NCBI RefSeq assembly: GCF_916618755.1
Contig: NZ_CAKAKB010000003.1
Span: 248,001 to 312,000 of the forward strand
Length of the DNA stretch: 64,000 nucleotides
Direction: 5' to 3'
Source of the DNA: Actinotalea sp. Marseille-Q4924
GTDB taxonomy: Bacteria; Actinomycetota; Actinomycetes; Actinomycetales; Cellulomonadaceae
The position numbers and the translations under genes are program-made. Shown here one piece after another: positions 47,451-57,543 of the stretch (position 1 is the stretch's first letter; each line of letters starts with the position of its first letter). The notes below the pieces were generated by a model. The model saw nothing but the letters and a program-made list of their open reading frames with translations. It was not told where the DNA came from and did not search any database.

Positions 47451-48979
47451 CGGGGCTGGGCCGGACGACCGCCGTCGCGCTCGTAGGCCTCACCGGGCAC
47501 GTCGTGGAGGTCGAGGCGCACCTCGCCGCCTCCGTCCCGGGGTTCACGCTCGTCGGGCTGCCGGACGCCTCCCTCGCGGAGTCCCGTGACCGTGTGCGGG
47601 CCGCCGTGGCGTCGTCCGGCGTCGCGTGGCCGCAGCGGCGCATCACCGTGAACCTCTCCCCGGCCGCGCTGCCCAAGGCGGGTGCCGCGTTCGACCTCGC
47701 GGTCGCCGTGGCGACGCTGGCGGGCGCCGGGGTGTGCGACGCCGGCCGCGTCGCCGCGTCGACGCACCTCGGCGAGCTGGGGCTCGACGGGCGGCTGCGG
47801 CCGGTCCGCGGGGTGCTGCCCGCCGTCGCGGCCTCCGTCGCCGCCGGGCGGCCCGACGTCGTCGTGCCGTTCGGCAACCTCGAGGAGGCGCGACTCGTCC
47901 CCGGCGCTGACGTCGTCGGCGCGGTGACGCTGCGCGACGTGCTCCGTCGGCACGGTGCCGACCTCGCACCGGACGACGACGTCGTCCCGGTCCCCGCCGA
48001 GCACGTCGGTCCGCCGCGGGCCGGGTGTGCCGACCTGTCCGACGTCGTCGGGCAGGAGGACGCCCGGTGGGCCCTGGAGGTCGCCGCGGCGGGCGGTCAC
48101 CACCTGCTGATGGTCGGTCCGCCGGGAACCGGCAAGACCATGCTGGCGTCACGGCTGCCGGGCATCCTGCCCGACCTGGCGGAGAGCGAGGCCGTCGAGG
48201 TGACGGCCGTGCACTCGGTGTCCGGGACCTTCCGGCCGACGGACGGCCTGGTGCGCCGGCCGCCGTTCGAGGACCCGCACCACACGGCGACCCCGGCTGC
48301 CGTCGTCGGAGGGGGCAGCGGCCTGCCGAGGCCGGGGGCCGCGTCGCGGGCCCACCGCGGGGTCCTCTTCCTCGACGAGGCACCGGAGTTCTCCCCACGG
48401 GTCCTCCAGACCCTCCGTCAGCCGCTCGAGCAGGGCGAGCTGGTCATCCACCGTGCTGCGGGATCCGCCCGGTTCCCCGCCCGCTTCCAGCTCGTCCTCG
48501 CCGCGAACCCGTGCCCGTGCGGCCGGGCGACGGGGAAGGGCGCCGACTGCTCCTGCACGTCGCTGGAGCGCCGCCGCTACTTCTCCCGGCTGTCCGGTCC
48601 GCTCCTGGACCGGGTGGACGTCCAGGTCGAGGTCCTGCCGGTCACGCGGGTGCACCGGGCCTCCGCGGGCACCGGGGAGAGCACCGCCGCTGTCGCCGAC
48701 CGCGTGCGCACGGCGCGGGAGCGCGCGCGTCGTCGGCTGACGGCCACGCCGTGGCGGAGCAACGCGGAGGTCCCGGGCTCGTGGCTGCGGCGACAGACCG
48801 GCGTGCCGGTGGGGGCCTTGGACCAGGCGCTCGGCCGCGGGGCACTGAGCCTGCGGGGTGTCGACCGGGTGCTCCGCGTCGCCTGGACGCTCGCCGACCT
48901 CGCCGGGCGTGACGCCCCCGGCCACGAGGAGGTCGGCCAGGCGCTGCTGCTGCGCACGCGTGGGCAGGTGGGGGCGTGA
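47447..48979 (+). CDS. comM: ComM/YifB Mg-chelatase-like AAA+ ATPase
   Basis: ComM is a hexameric helicase that promotes branch migration during natural transformation. An N-terminal ChlI-type domain (VEVEAHLAASVPGFTLVGLP, NLSPAALPKAGAAFDLAVA) precedes the AAA+ core with Walker A MVGPPGTGKTMLASRLPGI near 225, Walker B RGVLFLDEAPEF near 305, and the Cys cluster NPCPCGRATGKGADCSC near 350. The C-terminal helical part follows. Length 510 residues. GTG 47447 overlaps yraN; dprA overlaps the end. Confidence 0.94.
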   Translation: MTGLGRTTAVALVGLTGHVVEVEAHLAASVPGFTLVGLPDASLAESRDRVRAAVASSGVAWPQRRITVNLSPAALPKAGAAFDLAVAVATLAGAGVCDAGRVAASTHLGELGLDGRLRPVRGVLPAVAASVAAGRPDVVVPFGNLEEARLVPGADVVGAVTLRDVLRRHGADLAPDDDVVPVPAEHVGPPRAGCADLSDVVGQEDARWALEVAAAGGHHLLMVGPPGTGKTMLASRLPGILPDLAESEAVEVTAVHSVSGTFRPTDGLVRRPPFEDPHHTATPAAVVGGGSGLPRPGAASRAHRGVLFLDEAPEFSPRVLQTLRQPLEQGELVIHRAAGSARFPARFQLVLAANPCPCGRATGKGADCSCTSLERRRYFSRLSGPLLDRVDVQVEVLPVTRVHRASAGTGESTAAVADRVRTARERARRRLTATPWRSNAEVPGSWLRRQTGVPVGALDQALGRGALSLRGVDRVLRVAWTLADLAGRDAPGHEEVGQALLLRTRGQVGA

Positions 48980-50274
48980 GGGCCACGGCGGGCGAGGACG
49001 TGCTCCTCGCGCGCGCGTCGTGGAGCCGGCTGGTCGAGCCGGGGGACGCCGTCGCCGGCGCCGTGGTCGCCGCGATGGGACCGGTCGAGGCGTGGCGGTT
49101 CGTCGTCGAGTCGACCCGCCTGGGCCGTCCCGGCGAGCTCGGGCGCCAGGCGGGGCAGGTGCTGCCCGGATCGGCGCGTGCGGCGCAGCGGCTCACGGCT
49201 GCCCTCGAGCGCTGGACCCCCCGGCTGGCGGCCGTGGACGCGTCGCGGGAGCTGGACCGGCACCGCGCGGCCGGCGGCGAGCTGCTGGTGCCCGAGGACC
49301 CACGCTGGCCCAGCGGCGTGGCGGACCTGGGGACGGAGGCGCCGCACGCCCTGTGGGTGACCGGCGACGCCACCGCGCCCGCTGCCGCGGCGTCGGGCGC
49401 GGCCGTCATCGGGGCCCGCGCCTGCACGCACTACGGCGAGCACGTGACGGCTGACCTGGCGGCCGGCGTCGCAGCCGCCGGACGCGTCGTCGTCTCGGGC
49501 GGGGCGTACGGCATCGACGCGGCGGCGCACCGTGCCGCCCTCGCGACCGGTGGCGTCACCGTGGCGGTCCTGGCCGGCGGGGTGGACCGCCTCTACCCGG
49601 CAGGGAACGCCCGGCTGCTGCTGGCGGTGCGGGACTCGGGCGGTGCGCTCGTCAGCGAGGTGCCGCCGGGCAGCGTGCCGAGCAGGCAACGGTTCCTCCA
49701 GCGGAACCGGCTCATCGCCGCCCTGACCGGCGCGACCGTCGTCGTCGAGGCAGCCTGGAGATCGGGGGCGCTCAGCACCGCGGCACGGGCCGCCGCCCTG
49801 CTGCGTCCGGTGGGTGCGGTGCCCGGCCCGGTGACCTCCGCGGCGTCGGCAGGCTGCCACCGCCTGCTGCGCGACGGCGCGGCCGTGTGCGTCACCGACG
49901 CCGCGGAGGTCCTCGAGCTCCTGCGCGGGAGCGAGCCTGCGCTCGGGGACCACCCCGTCGGTCACGTCCACGAGACCGACGGGCTGGACCGGGTCGGGCG
50001 CCAGGTGTACGACGCGCTGCCGGTCCGGGCGTGGGCGTCCGTGGACTCGGTGACCCGGGTCGCGGGGGTCTCCGCGGCCGAGGCGCGCGGCGCGCTGGGC
50101 GTCCTGGAGCTCGCGGGCCTGGCCCGGCGTGACGCGGACCGGTGGCGGCGGGCGGGTCCCCGTGCTGACGGTCCCCCGGCGGGCACCGGCCGCGTCGCTG
50201 CGGGGCAGCCCGGTGGCAGTGAGGGGGTGCGGCGCGGCCGTCAGGTCGGGTCCGATCCCGACGACGCCGGGTGA
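48976..50274 (+). CDS. dprA: DNA processing protein DprA
   Basis: DprA loads RecA on incoming single-stranded DNA. The Rossmann core shows GAAVIGARACTHYGEHV, VVVSGGAYGIDAAAHRAAL, VAVLAGGVDRLYPAGN and VSEVPPGSVPSRQRFLQRNRLIAALT; a C-terminal winged helix follows (AWASVDSVTRVAGVSAAEARGALGVLE). An N-terminal SAM-like helical domain occupies residues 1-110, and about 40 Gly/Arg-rich residues trail the winged helix. Length 432 residues. GTG 48976 overlaps comM; the end overlaps a possible xerC start. Confidence 0.93.
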   Translation: MRATAGEDVLLARASWSRLVEPGDAVAGAVVAAMGPVEAWRFVVESTRLGRPGELGRQAGQVLPGSARAAQRLTAALERWTPRLAAVDASRELDRHRAAGGELLVPEDPRWPSGVADLGTEAPHALWVTGDATAPAAAASGAAVIGARACTHYGEHVTADLAAGVAAAGRVVVSGGAYGIDAAAHRAALATGGVTVAVLAGGVDRLYPAGNARLLLAVRDSGGALVSEVPPGSVPSRQRFLQRNRLIAALTGATVVVEAAWRSGALSTAARAAALLRPVGAVPGPVTSAASAGCHRLLRDGAAVCVTDAAEVLELLRGSEPALGDHPVGHVHETDGLDRVGRQVYDALPVRAWASVDSVTRVAGVSAAEARGALGVLELAGLARRDADRWRRAGPRADGPPAGTGRVAAGQPGGSEGVRRGRQVGSDPDDAG

Positions 50275-51269
50275 AGTCGGCGTGTCCCGCCTTGTGGCCG
50301 AGGGCCGGACGCGCCACGGTAGGAGGCGTGCATGGGGGAGCAGTCACCGGTACCGGTGTACCCGTCGCGGACGGCGCGGACGTGGTCGCCTCCTTCCGCA
50401 CGCACCTGGTCGCCGAGCGCGGCCTGTCCGAGCACACCGCACGGGCGTACTGCTCCGACGTCGAGCACGTCATCGCGTTCGCGCGGCGCCGGGGCTCGAG
50501 CTGGGCGGAGGTGGACCTCGCCGCGCTGCGGTCCTGGCTCGGCTCCATGGTCACGGCGGGACGGTCCCGCTCCACGGTGGCGCGCCGGGGTGCGGCCGTC
50601 CGCGCGTTCTACGGCTGGGCGCACGAGCGCGGGATGCTCGCCGAGGACCCGGCCCGACGGCTCGTCGCCGCCCGCGGTGCGAGCCCGCTGCCCATCGCGC
50701 TCGCCGTGGACGACGCCACGCGACTCGTCGAGCAGGCGCGCACCGATGCCGGCACCGGCGACGCCGAGGCCGTGCGGGACTGGCTCCTCGTGGAGCTCCT
50801 CTACGCGACGGGGGTCCGGGTGGGGGAGCTGGTCGGCGCCGACGTCGACGACGCCGACCGGGGCAGCCGCACGCTGCGCGTGCTGGGCAAGGGCGCGAAG
50901 GAGCGGGTCGTGCCCTTCGGCGTGCCCGCTGCGCGGGCGCTCGAGCGGTACCTGTCCGCGGCGCGACCCGCCCTCGTCCGCCGGGGCAGCGGCACACCGG
51001 CCCTGCTGGTCGGCACGCGCGGCGGTCGCCTGGACCAGCGCCGTGCGCGCGAGGTCGTCCACCGGCTCGCCCGCGCGGCGGGGGTCGACGACATCGCACC
51101 GCACGGCCTGCGCCACACCGCGGCGACCCACCTCCTCCAGGGCGGCTCGGACCTGCGCAGCGTCCAGGAGCTCCTGGGGCATGCTTCACTAGCGACCACG
51201 CAGCGCTACACGCACGTGACCCCTGACCGACTGCGCCGCTCGTACGAGCTGGCACACCCACGAGCCTGA
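50271..51269 (+). CDS. xerC: Tyrosine recombinase XerC
   Basis: This is a tyrosine recombinase that resolves chromosome dimers at dif. The N-terminal SAM-like core-binding domain ([24 protein letters not shown]) leads to the catalytic domain: Arg in [12 protein letters not shown], Lys in [11 protein letters not shown], His-Arg in [16 protein letters not shown], and His/Tyr in [15 protein letters not shown]. The start is uncertain: GTG 50271 overlaps the dprA stop, GTG 50328 is too close to AGGAGG, and a later GTG before VASFRTHL would give the usual ~300 residues. A sigma-factor gene follows after 14 bp. Confidence 0.92.
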   Translation: MKSACPALWPRAGRATVGGVHGGAVTGTGVPVADGADVVASFRTHLVAERGLSEHTARAYCSDVEHVIAFARRRGSSWAEVDLAALRSWLGSMVTAGRSRSTVARRGAAVRAFYGWAHERGMLAEDPARRLVAARGASPLPIALAVDDATRLVEQARTDAGTGDAEAVRDWLLVELLYATGVRVGELVGADVDDADRGSRTLRVLGKGAKERVVPFGVPAARALERYLSAARPALVRRGSGTPALLVGTRGGRLDQRRAREVVHRLARAAGVDDIAPHGLRHTAATHLLQGGSDLRSVQELLGHASLATTQRYTHVTPDRLRRSYELAHPRA

Positions 51270-51283
51270 GGAGGGCGAGGCGG

Positions 51284-52144
51284 ATGGCAGCCCAGGCCGG
51301 GGCCCCGAGGCGCGCGGTCGACGGTGCCGCGAGCACGACCCGGGTGCCACGGCCGTCGACGCCCCCGTCCGCCGACGGCGCCGTCCCGGTCGCGACGGTG
51401 TGGGCGCACTTCAAGGACACCGGCGACAGGTCTGCCCGGGAGCACCTGATCCTGCACTACGCGCCGCTCGTGACGATGGTGGCGAACCGCGTGGGCGCCG
51501 GCCTGCCGAGCACGGTCGAGCAGGCGGACCTCGTGTCCTACGGCATGTTCGGCCTCATCGACGCGATCGAGAAGTTCCAGACCGACCGTGACGTCAAGTT
51601 CGAGACGTACGCCAGCGCCCGCATCCGGGGCGCGATCATCGACGAGCTGCGGGCGATCGACTGGATCCCCCGCTCCGTGCGCACCAAGGCGCGTGCCGTC
51701 GACCGTGCCTTCGCCGAGCTCGAGGGCGAGCTGCGGCGGGCGCCCACCGAGCACGAGGTCGCCGCGAAGCTGAAGGTGGACGTCAACGAGCTGCGAGCGG
51801 TCTTCACGCAGCTGTCCACGGTGAACGTCGCGGCGCTCGACGAGCTGCTGGGCGGCGGTTCGGACCGGGGGGACTCCCTCTCGCTCCTGGACACGCTGGA
51901 GGACCCGGCGGCCGAGGACCCCGCGGGGAACGTCGAGGCGCAGGAGACGAAGATCCTGCTGGCCCGCGCGATCGAGCGTCTCGGCGAGCGCGAGAAGATC
52001 GTCCTGGTCCTGTACTACTACGAGGGCATGACCCTCGCGGAGATCGGCCGCGTCCTCGGGGTGACCGAGTCCCGGATCTCGCAGATGCACACGGCAGCCA
52101 TGCTGCGGCTGCGGACCTCCCTGCAGGAGAGCGAGCGCGGCTGA
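51284..52144 (+). CDS. FliA/WhiG-type RNA polymerase sigma factor
   Basis: This is a 286-residue sigma-28-type factor. Region 2 is [16 protein letters not shown] and [28 protein letters not shown]; region 3 is [19 protein letters not shown]; region 4 is [39 protein letters not shown]. In Streptomyces the orthologue WhiG controls sporulation; in motile Micrococcales the protein drives flagellar genes. The position after xerC and near rpsB matches whiG. About 45 Pro/Ala-rich residues precede region 2. ATG 51284 has GGAGGGCGAGG upstream. Confidence 0.93.
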   Translation: MAAQAGAPRRAVDGAASTTRVPRPSTPPSADGAVPVATVWAHFKDTGDRSAREHLILHYAPLVTMVANRVGAGLPSTVEQADLVSYGMFGLIDAIEKFQTDRDVKFETYASARIRGAIIDELRAIDWIPRSVRTKARAVDRAFAELEGELRRAPTEHEVAAKLKVDVNELRAVFTQLSTVNVAALDELLGGGSDRGDSLSLLDTLEDPAAEDPAGNVEAQETKILLARAIERLGEREKIVLVLYYYEGMTLAEIGRVLGVTESRISQMHTAAMLRLRTSLQESERG

Positions 52145-52146
52145 CC

Positions 52147-52677
52147 TCACCCGGCACCGCCCTGCGGCAGCAGCCGCACCGTGCCGGAGGACAGCAGCGA
52201 CAGCGGGTCGAGGTACCGCTCCCCGTCCCGGACGCCCCAGTGCAGGCACCCGGAGCAGTGCCCGCCGGTCGTCACGTACCCGACGACCTCGCCGGCGGTC
52301 ACCGGCGTGCCGACCGCCGCGACGGCGCTCACCGGCTCGACGCTGGACCGCAGGCCGTCGGCGTGCAGCACCGAGACCACCCCCCGGTCCACCACGTGCC
52401 CGGCGAAGGCGACCACACCGGTCGCGGGGGAGCGGACCGCCGCGCCCACCGCGGCGGCGAGGTCGACGCCCCGATGGCCGGGTCCCCAGCGCACCGTCGG
52501 CTCCGCGAACTCCCGGACGAGGACGGAGCCCTCCACGGGGAGCACCACCTCGGTCGCGGACGGCGCGCCCGCGGAGCGCTCGGCGGCGCCGTGGACGGGG
52601 GACGGTGCCGGCGCGCCGAGGAGCAGCGCGCCCAGGGCGACCGTGCCGACGGCGGCGGCGAGGGGCAGGCTGGGCAT
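52147..52677 (-). CDS. Secreted M23-type (LytM) peptidase-like protein
   Basis: This 176-residue exported protein has a LytM/M23 fold that cuts peptidoglycan cross-links or activates amidases. A hydrophobic signal segment ([16 protein letters not shown]) leads to the domain. Candidate zinc ligands are in [15 protein letters not shown] (His, Asp) and [16 protein letters not shown] (His). The two Cys around [10 protein letters not shown] could form a disulfide. The start at 52677 lacks a basic n-region; an upstream start in an Arg-rich stretch is possible. It is convergent with the sigma-factor gene, the two stops being two bases apart. Confidence 0.8.
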   Translation of the reverse strand: MPSLPLAAAVGTVALGALLLGAPAPSPVHGAAERSAGAPSATEVVLPVEGSVLVREFAEPTVRWGPGHRGVDLAAAVGAAVRSPATGVVAFAGHVVDRGVVSVLHADGLRSSVEPVSAVAAVGTPVTAGEVVGYVTTGGHCSGCLHWGVRDGERYLDPLSLLSSGTVRLLPQGGAG

Positions 52678-53113
52678 GCGCCCACCGTGGCGCCCGCTCC
52701 GCCCGCGCGGGGCCGGGACCGTCGTGCCTGTGGACGGCCCCGCAGGGGGCGGGGGTCGACGTGTGGACGTCCGAGCGCCGCACCGCGGCTCGCGGGCCAG
52801 CAGCGCCCGTCGGGGCGGTGGGCCTGCGACCGCACGGGCACGGGTGAGTGTCCGGTACGCTTGCCGGTGCGCCCGGGTCCTCCGGGTGACATCGCACGCC
52901 ATCTTCCCGCCGCCGCTCCCTCGGGTGCGGCACGGGGGCGAGCGCCGACGACGGTCCGGGGCCACAGCAGTGGTGCCGGTGTCGGGGCCGCATGGCGTCA
53001 GGGGTGGGTCGGCACAGGGCCGCTCACCGACAACCGGATCGCGGGCCGCGACTCGTCGTGCGCCCGCCTGCACTTGCGCCGTCCGCAGCCGGGCGGCGCC
53101 GGAAGGACGTGCC
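52678..53113 (+). other. Intergenic region upstream of rpsB
   Basis: This 436-bp gap separates the M23 gene from rpsB. A TACGCT box at 52856-52861 (in GGTACGCTTGCC) is the best -10 candidate and would give a leader of about 245 nt. I see no clear -35 box, no T-box core and no convincing reading frame. GGAAGGACG just before the rpsB ATG serves as ribosome-binding site. A long S2 leader may be regulatory, but no known element is recognised. Confidence 0.4.
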
Positions 53114-54157
53114 ATGGCCGTCGTGACCATGCGCCAGCTGCTCGAGAGCGGTGTCCACTTCGGGCACCAGACCCGTCGGTGGAACCCGAAGATGAAGCGG
53201 TTCATCTTCACCGAGCGCAACGGCATCTACATCGTCGACCTCCAGCAGTCGCTGTCGTACATCGACCGCGCCTACGAGTTCGTCAAGGAGACCGTCGCCC
53301 ACGGCGGGACCATCCTGTTCGTCGGCACGAAGAAGCAGGCCCAGGAGCCGGTGGCCGAGCAGGCCGCCCGCGTGGGCATGCCCTACGTCAACCAGCGCTG
53401 GCTCGGCGGCATGCTCACCAACTTCACCACGGTGAACAAGCGGCTCCAGCGCCTCAAGGAGCTCGAGGAGATCGACTTCGAGGACGTGGCCGGCAGCGGC
53501 TACACCAAGAAGGAGCTCCTCATCATGCGTCGCGAGCGGGACAAGCTCGCCAAGACGCTGGGTGGCATCCGTGACATGGCCAGGGTGCCGTCGGCCATCT
53601 GGGTCGTGGACACCAACAAGGAGCACCTGGCCGTCGACGAGGCGCGCAAGCTGGGCATCCCGGTCGTCGCGATCCTCGACACCAACTGCGACCCCGACCT
53701 GGTCGACTACCAGATCCCCGGCAACGACGACGCGATCCGCGCGGTCACGCTTCTGACGCGTGTCATCGCCGACGCGGCGGCCGAGGGCCTCATCGCCCGC
53801 CACTCCGGCCGCCAGGCCGCGACCGAGGGCGGCGCCGACGCGACGTCCGAGCCGCTCGCCGAGTGGGAGCGCGAGCTCCTCGCCGGCGGGACGGACGCCG
53901 GCGCGGCGACCCAGACCGAGCCGTCGGCCCCCGCCGGGCCGGAGGACGTCACGGTGCCGCCGACCGCGTCGGCCGTCGCCACCGACGACCTCCCCGCCGA
54001 CAACCTGGCCGCCGAGGCGCAGGTCGAGAGCCCGGTCGACGCGATCGGCACGACCGTCGCCGAGGGCGACGCCCCGACGGGCCAGGACGCGGCGCCGGCC
54101 GCCGAGGCCGCCGGCGCGTCCGAGCCGACCGCCGAGGGCACCACCACCGCCGGCTGA
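53114..54157 (+). CDS. rpsB: 30S ribosomal protein S2
   Basis: S2 is diagnostic from [49 protein letters not shown] and [11 protein letters not shown]. The conserved protein ends near residue 235. A further ~110 residues form an Ala/Glu/Thr-rich acidic tail without clear fold, making the 347-residue protein far longer than the E. coli form (241). ATG 53114 has GGAAGGACG. A hairpin separates it from tsf, so tsf output may be lower than rpsB output. Confidence 0.97.
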   Translation: MAVVTMRQLLESGVHFGHQTRRWNPKMKRFIFTERNGIYIVDLQQSLSYIDRAYEFVKETVAHGGTILFVGTKKQAQEPVAEQAARVGMPYVNQRWLGGMLTNFTTVNKRLQRLKELEEIDFEDVAGSGYTKKELLIMRRERDKLAKTLGGIRDMARVPSAIWVVDTNKEHLAVDEARKLGIPVVAILDTNCDPDLVDYQIPGNDDAIRAVTLLTRVIADAAAEGLIARHSGRQAATEGGADATSEPLAEWERELLAGGTDAGAATQTEPSAPAGPEDVTVPPTASAVATDDLPADNLAAEAQVESPVDAIGTTVAEGDAPTGQDAAPAAEAAGASEPTAEGTTTAG

Positions 54158-54200
54158 CGTCCGACCCGGCAGCGCGCGGCTCCGGCCGCGCGCAGCCGTG

Positions 54201-54227
54201 GGTCGCGCCGCAGCACGCGGCGCGACC
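54201..54227 (+). terminator. Hairpin between rpsB and tsf
   Basis: A perfect 11-bp stem (54201-54211 with 54217-54227) closes the loop AGCAC and is followed by TCT. A second, weaker hairpin lies just upstream. It probably attenuates read-through into tsf. Confidence 0.6.
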
Positions 54228-54269
54228 TCTGACGGACGCACGACGCACCCACGACAGCAAAGGACTCCC

Positions 54270-55109
54270 ATGGCGAACTACACCGCCGCAGACATCAAGG
54301 CCCTGCGCGAGCGCACCGGCGCGGGCATGCTCGACGTGAAGAAGGCGCTCGACGAGGCGGACGGCGACGCCGAGAAGGCGCTCGAGATCATCCGCGTCAA
54401 GGGTCTCAAGGGCGTGAGCAAGCGTGAGGGCCGGGCGGCCTCCGACGGTCTCGTCGCCGCTCACATCGCCGACGACGCCTCGGGGCAGACCGGCGTCCTC
54501 ATCGAGCTGAACTCCGAGACGGACTTCGTCGCGAAGAACGCGACCTTCATCGCGCTGGCCGACAAGGTGCTCGAGGCCGCCGTCGCGACCGGCACGGAGG
54601 ACGTCGCCGCGATCCTGGCGTCCGAGGCGGACGGCCGCACGGTCCAGGAGACCATCGACGAGACGGCCGCCACGCTGGGCGAGAAGGTCGTCCTGCGCCG
54701 GGTGGCCCGCGTGTCCGCCGACAAGGTGGCGGTGTACCTGCACAAGGTGAACAAGGACCTGCCGCCCCAGGTCGGCGTCCTCGTGGGCAGCGACGCCGCC
54801 GGCGCCGAGGTGGCCCGCGACGTGGCGATGCACATCGCGGCGTACTCGCCGGCCTACCTCACGCGGGACGACGTGCCCGCCGAGACGGTCGAGTCCGAGC
54901 GCCGGATCGCCGAGGAGACCTCGCGCAACGAGGGCAAGCCCGAGGCGGCACTGCCGAAGATCGTCGAGGGTCGCCTCAACGGCTTCTTCAAGGAGGCCGT
55001 GCTCGTGGACCAGGCGTTCGCCAAGGACCCGAAGAAGTCCGTCGGCCAGGTCCTGGCCGACGTGGACGGCACGGTCACCGGGTTCGCTCGCTTCCGCGTC
55101 GGCGCCTGA
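54270..55109 (+). CDS. tsf: Elongation factor Ts
   Basis: EF-Ts recycles GDP from EF-Tu. The UBA-like start [33 protein letters not shown], the [15 protein letters not shown] segment and the core [17 protein letters not shown] are all family signatures. The coiled-coil module ([18 protein letters not shown]) and the C-terminal dimerisation part follow. Length 279 residues. ATG 54270 has AAAGGA. A hairpin terminator follows the stop. Confidence 0.98.
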   Translation: MANYTAADIKALRERTGAGMLDVKKALDEADGDAEKALEIIRVKGLKGVSKREGRAASDGLVAAHIADDASGQTGVLIELNSETDFVAKNATFIALADKVLEAAVATGTEDVAAILASEADGRTVQETIDETAATLGEKVVLRRVARVSADKVAVYLHKVNKDLPPQVGVLVGSDAAGAEVARDVAMHIAAYSPAYLTRDDVPAETVESERRIAEETSRNEGKPEAALPKIVEGRLNGFFKEAVLVDQAFAKDPKKSVGQVLADVDGTVTGFARFRVGA

Positions 55110-55125
55110 GCCGAACCTGTAGCGT

Positions 55126-55167
55126 CACCACGGCGGCGCCGGTCCTCGGGCCGGGGCCGCCGTGGTG
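55126..55167 (+). terminator. Terminator after tsf
   Basis: A 12-bp perfect stem (55126-55137 with 55156-55167) with a GC-rich inner loop lies 16 bp after the tsf stop. Confidence 0.65.
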
Positions 55168-55262
55168 CACCTGGGGGCGACGCCGCGCAGCACCCCGGGG
55201 ATGTCAGCACCGCGACGGCACAGCAGGGTGACGGCACCGCAGAGGGACACCAGGGAGGCAGC

Positions 55263-56042
55263 GTGACGCAGGACCAGAGCGGCCCCGCAGGCGACGGCGA
55301 CGACGACCGCGAGCGGCCGGGGTCTGCGCCTTCGGCGGCGCGACGGGTGCTCCTCAAGCTCTCCGGGGAGACGTTCGGCGGCGGTGGCATCGGCCTGGCA
55401 CCGGACGTGGTCCAGCGCATCGCCGGTGAGATCGCGGCGGCGGTCCGGTCGGGCGTGCAGGTCGCGATCGTCGTCGGCGGCGGCAACTTCTTCCGCGGCG
55501 CCGAGCTGTCGCAGCGTGGTCTGGACCGTGCCCGCGCGGACTACATGGGGATGCTCGGCACGGTCATGAACTGCCTGGCGCTCCAGGACTTCCTCGAGCA
55601 GGCCGGCGTGAGCACCCGCGTCCAGACGGCGATCACCATGGGTCAGGTCGCGGAGCCGTACATCCCGCTCAAGGCGATCCGGCACATGGAGAAGGGCCGC
55701 GTCGTCATCTTCGGCGCCGGGGCGGGCATGCCGTTCTTCTCCACGGACACCGTGTCGGTGCAGCGCGCGCTGGAGACGCACTGCGACGAGGTGCTCATGG
55801 GGAAGAACGGCGTCGACGGCGTGTACTCGGCGGACCCCAGGACCGACCCCTCGGCCGTCCGCCTGGACGAGCTGACGTACACCGAGGCTCTCGTCCAGGG
55901 CCTGGAGGTCATGGACGCCACCGCCCTGTCGCTGTGCCGTGACAACGGCGTCCGCATGCGGGTGTTCGGCATCGAGGCGCCGGGCAACGTCACGCGCGCG
56001 CTGCAGGGTGAGAGGATCGGCACGCTGCTCACGGCGGGCTGA
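55263..56042 (+). CDS. pyrH: UMP kinase
   Basis: This is the bacterial hexameric UMP kinase of the amino acid kinase fold, making [66 protein letters not shown] and [15 protein letters not shown]-like ([19 protein letters not shown]) motifs are intact. An Asp/Pro-rich N-terminal extension of about 27 residues precedes the fold. GTG 55263 follows GGGAGG (55253-55258). A -10-like TAGCGT at 55120-55125 might serve it from upstream of the tsf terminator, but that is weak. Confidence 0.97.
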   Translation: MTQDQSGPAGDGDDDRERPGSAPSAARRVLLKLSGETFGGGGIGLAPDVVQRIAGEIAAAVRSGVQVAIVVGGGNFFRGAELSQRGLDRARADYMGMLGTVMNCLALQDFLEQAGVSTRVQTAITMGQVAEPYIPLKAIRHMEKGRVVIFGAGAGMPFFSTDTVSVQRALETHCDEVLMGKNGVDGVYSADPRTDPSAVRLDELTYTEALVQGLEVMDATALSLCRDNGVRMRVFGIEAPGNVTRALQGERIGTLLTAG

Positions 56043-56051
56043 GCCGTCCGG

Positions 56052-56072
56052 GCCCGGGCCGCGCGCCCGGGC
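56052..56072 (+). terminator. Short hairpin between pyrH and frr
   Basis: GCCCGGGC occurs at 56052-56059 and again at 56065-56072; the two self-complementary copies can pair as an 8-bp stem around CGCGC. It may only attenuate, since frr follows 28 bp later without its own clear promoter. Confidence 0.4.
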
Positions 56073-56100
56073 AGCACGACCGACGAGAGAAGGAGCACCG

Positions 56101-56658
56101 GTGATCGACGACACCCTCCTCGGGGCCGAGGAGAAGATGGACAAGGCCATCGAGGTCGCCAAGGAGGACATGGCGACCATCCGCACCGGCCGCGCCAACC
56201 CGGCGATGTTCCAGAAGATCGTGGTGGAGTACTACGGCTCGCCGACGCCCCTGCAGCAGCTGGCCTCCTTCACCACGCCGGAGGCACGGACGATCCTCAT
56301 CACGCCGTTCGACGCGAGCTCGCTCGGAGCGATCGAGCGCTCCCTGCGCGACTCCGACCTCGGCGTCAACCCCAGCAACGACGGCCGGATCATCCGGGTC
56401 GTCCTGCCGCAGCTGACGGAGGAGCGCCGCAAGGACTACGTCAAGCTCGCCCGGCACAAGGCGGAGGAGGCGCGCGTCGCCGTGCGCAACATCCGCCGGC
56501 GCGCCAAGGAGGAGCTCGACCGCATCGTCAAGGACGGCGAGGCGGGGGAGGACGAGGTCACCCGTGCCGAGAAGGAGCTGGAGGCGCTGACGAAGCGCCA
56601 CGTCGACGCGATCGACCAGGTCCTCGCGCACAAGGAGAGCGAGCTGCTCGAGGTCTGA
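56101..56658 (+). CDS. frr: Ribosome recycling factor
   Basis: RRF splits post-termination ribosomes with EF-G. The three-helix bundle start [39 protein letters not shown] and [29 protein letters not shown] are classical; 185 residues is the normal length. GTG 56101 has AAGGAG at 56091-56096. The stop overlaps cdsA (TGATG). Confidence 0.98.
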   Translation: MIDDTLLGAEEKMDKAIEVAKEDMATIRTGRANPAMFQKIVVEYYGSPTPLQQLASFTTPEARTILITPFDASSLGAIERSLRDSDLGVNPSNDGRIIRVVLPQLTEERRKDYVKLARHKAEEARVAVRNIRRRAKEELDRIVKDGEAGEDEVTRAEKELEALTKRHVDAIDQVLAHKESELLEV

Positions 56659-57524
56659 TGACGGAGCTGGCGGGGACGCAGACGGTGCAGCCAGGGGTAC
56701 GCACCTCCCGAGCCGGCCGTGACCTGCCTCGTGCGGTCGCGGTCGGCGTCGGTCTGCTCGCCGTCGTCCTCGCGTCCCTCCTGTGGCGCAAGGAGCTCTT
56801 CCTCCTGCTCGCCGCGCTGGCGTGCGGCGCCGCCCTGTGGGAGCTCGCCCAGGCGTTCACCCGACGCCACCTGCACCTGCCGCTCCTGCCGGTGCTCGTC
56901 GGCAGCACCGGCATCCTCGTGTCGGCGTACGTGGCGGGCGCCGAGGCGATGTTCGTCGCGTTCCTGCTGACCGCCGGCGGCGTCGTCGTCTGGCGGGTGC
57001 TGGACGGCAGCGGCGCTCAGGCGCTGCGCGACGCCGCGGCCGGCACCTTCGCCACCGCGTACGTGCCGCTCATGGGTGGCTTCGTCATGCTCATGCTGGC
57101 CGAGGCCGACGGGCCTGCGCGGGTCCTGCTGTTCGTCCTCCTCGCCGTGGCGAGCGACACCGGCGGCTACGTCGCGGGCGTCCTCGCCGGCCGCCACCCC
57201 CTCGCGCCGTCCGTCAGCCCGAAGAAGTCCTGGGAGGGGCTCGGCGGCTCGCTCGTCCTCGCCGGGACGGTCGGCGGCGTGGGCCTGTGGCTGGCGTTCG
57301 ACGCCTCCCCGCTGCTCGGCGTCGTGCTCGGCGTCGCGGCGGTGCTGACGGCCACCCTGGGCGACCTGGCCGAGTCGCTGCTCAAGCGGGACCTCGAGCT
57401 CAAGGACATGGGCTCGCTCCTCCCCGGGCACGGCGGTGTGCTGGACCGCCTCGACTCCCTCCTGCTGACCGCACCGCTCGTGCACACGGTGCTGCTCGTG
57501 GCCCTGCCGGCCGTGGGCGACTGA
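56658..57524 (+). CDS. cdsA: Phosphatidate cytidylyltransferase CdsA
   Basis: CdsA makes CDP-diacylglycerol for phospholipid synthesis. The 288-residue protein has about eight hydrophobic segments and the signature [14 protein letters not shown] ... [33 protein letters not shown] near the C-terminus. The ATG at 56658 overlaps frr. rlmN follows after 19 bp with its own GAAGGACG site. The frr-cdsA-rlmN order is standard in actinobacteria. Confidence 0.96.
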   Translation: MTELAGTQTVQPGVRTSRAGRDLPRAVAVGVGLLAVVLASLLWRKELFLLLAALACGAALWELAQAFTRRHLHLPLLPVLVGSTGILVSAYVAGAEAMFVAFLLTAGGVVVWRVLDGSGAQALRDAAAGTFATAYVPLMGGFVMLMLAEADGPARVLLFVLLAVASDTGGYVAGVLAGRHPLAPSVSPKKSWEGLGGSLVLAGTVGGVGLWLAFDASPLLGVVLGVAAVLTATLGDLAESLLKRDLELKDMGSLLPGHGGVLDRLDSLLLTAPLVHTVLLVALPAVGD

Positions 57525-57543
57525 GACGAAGGACGACGCTGCT

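Noticed and set aside
48976-51269. Prophage or integron based on a tyrosine recombinase gene
   Set aside because: The recombinase is the housekeeping XerC in its conserved dprA-xerC-sigma position, and no phage or cassette genes accompany it.
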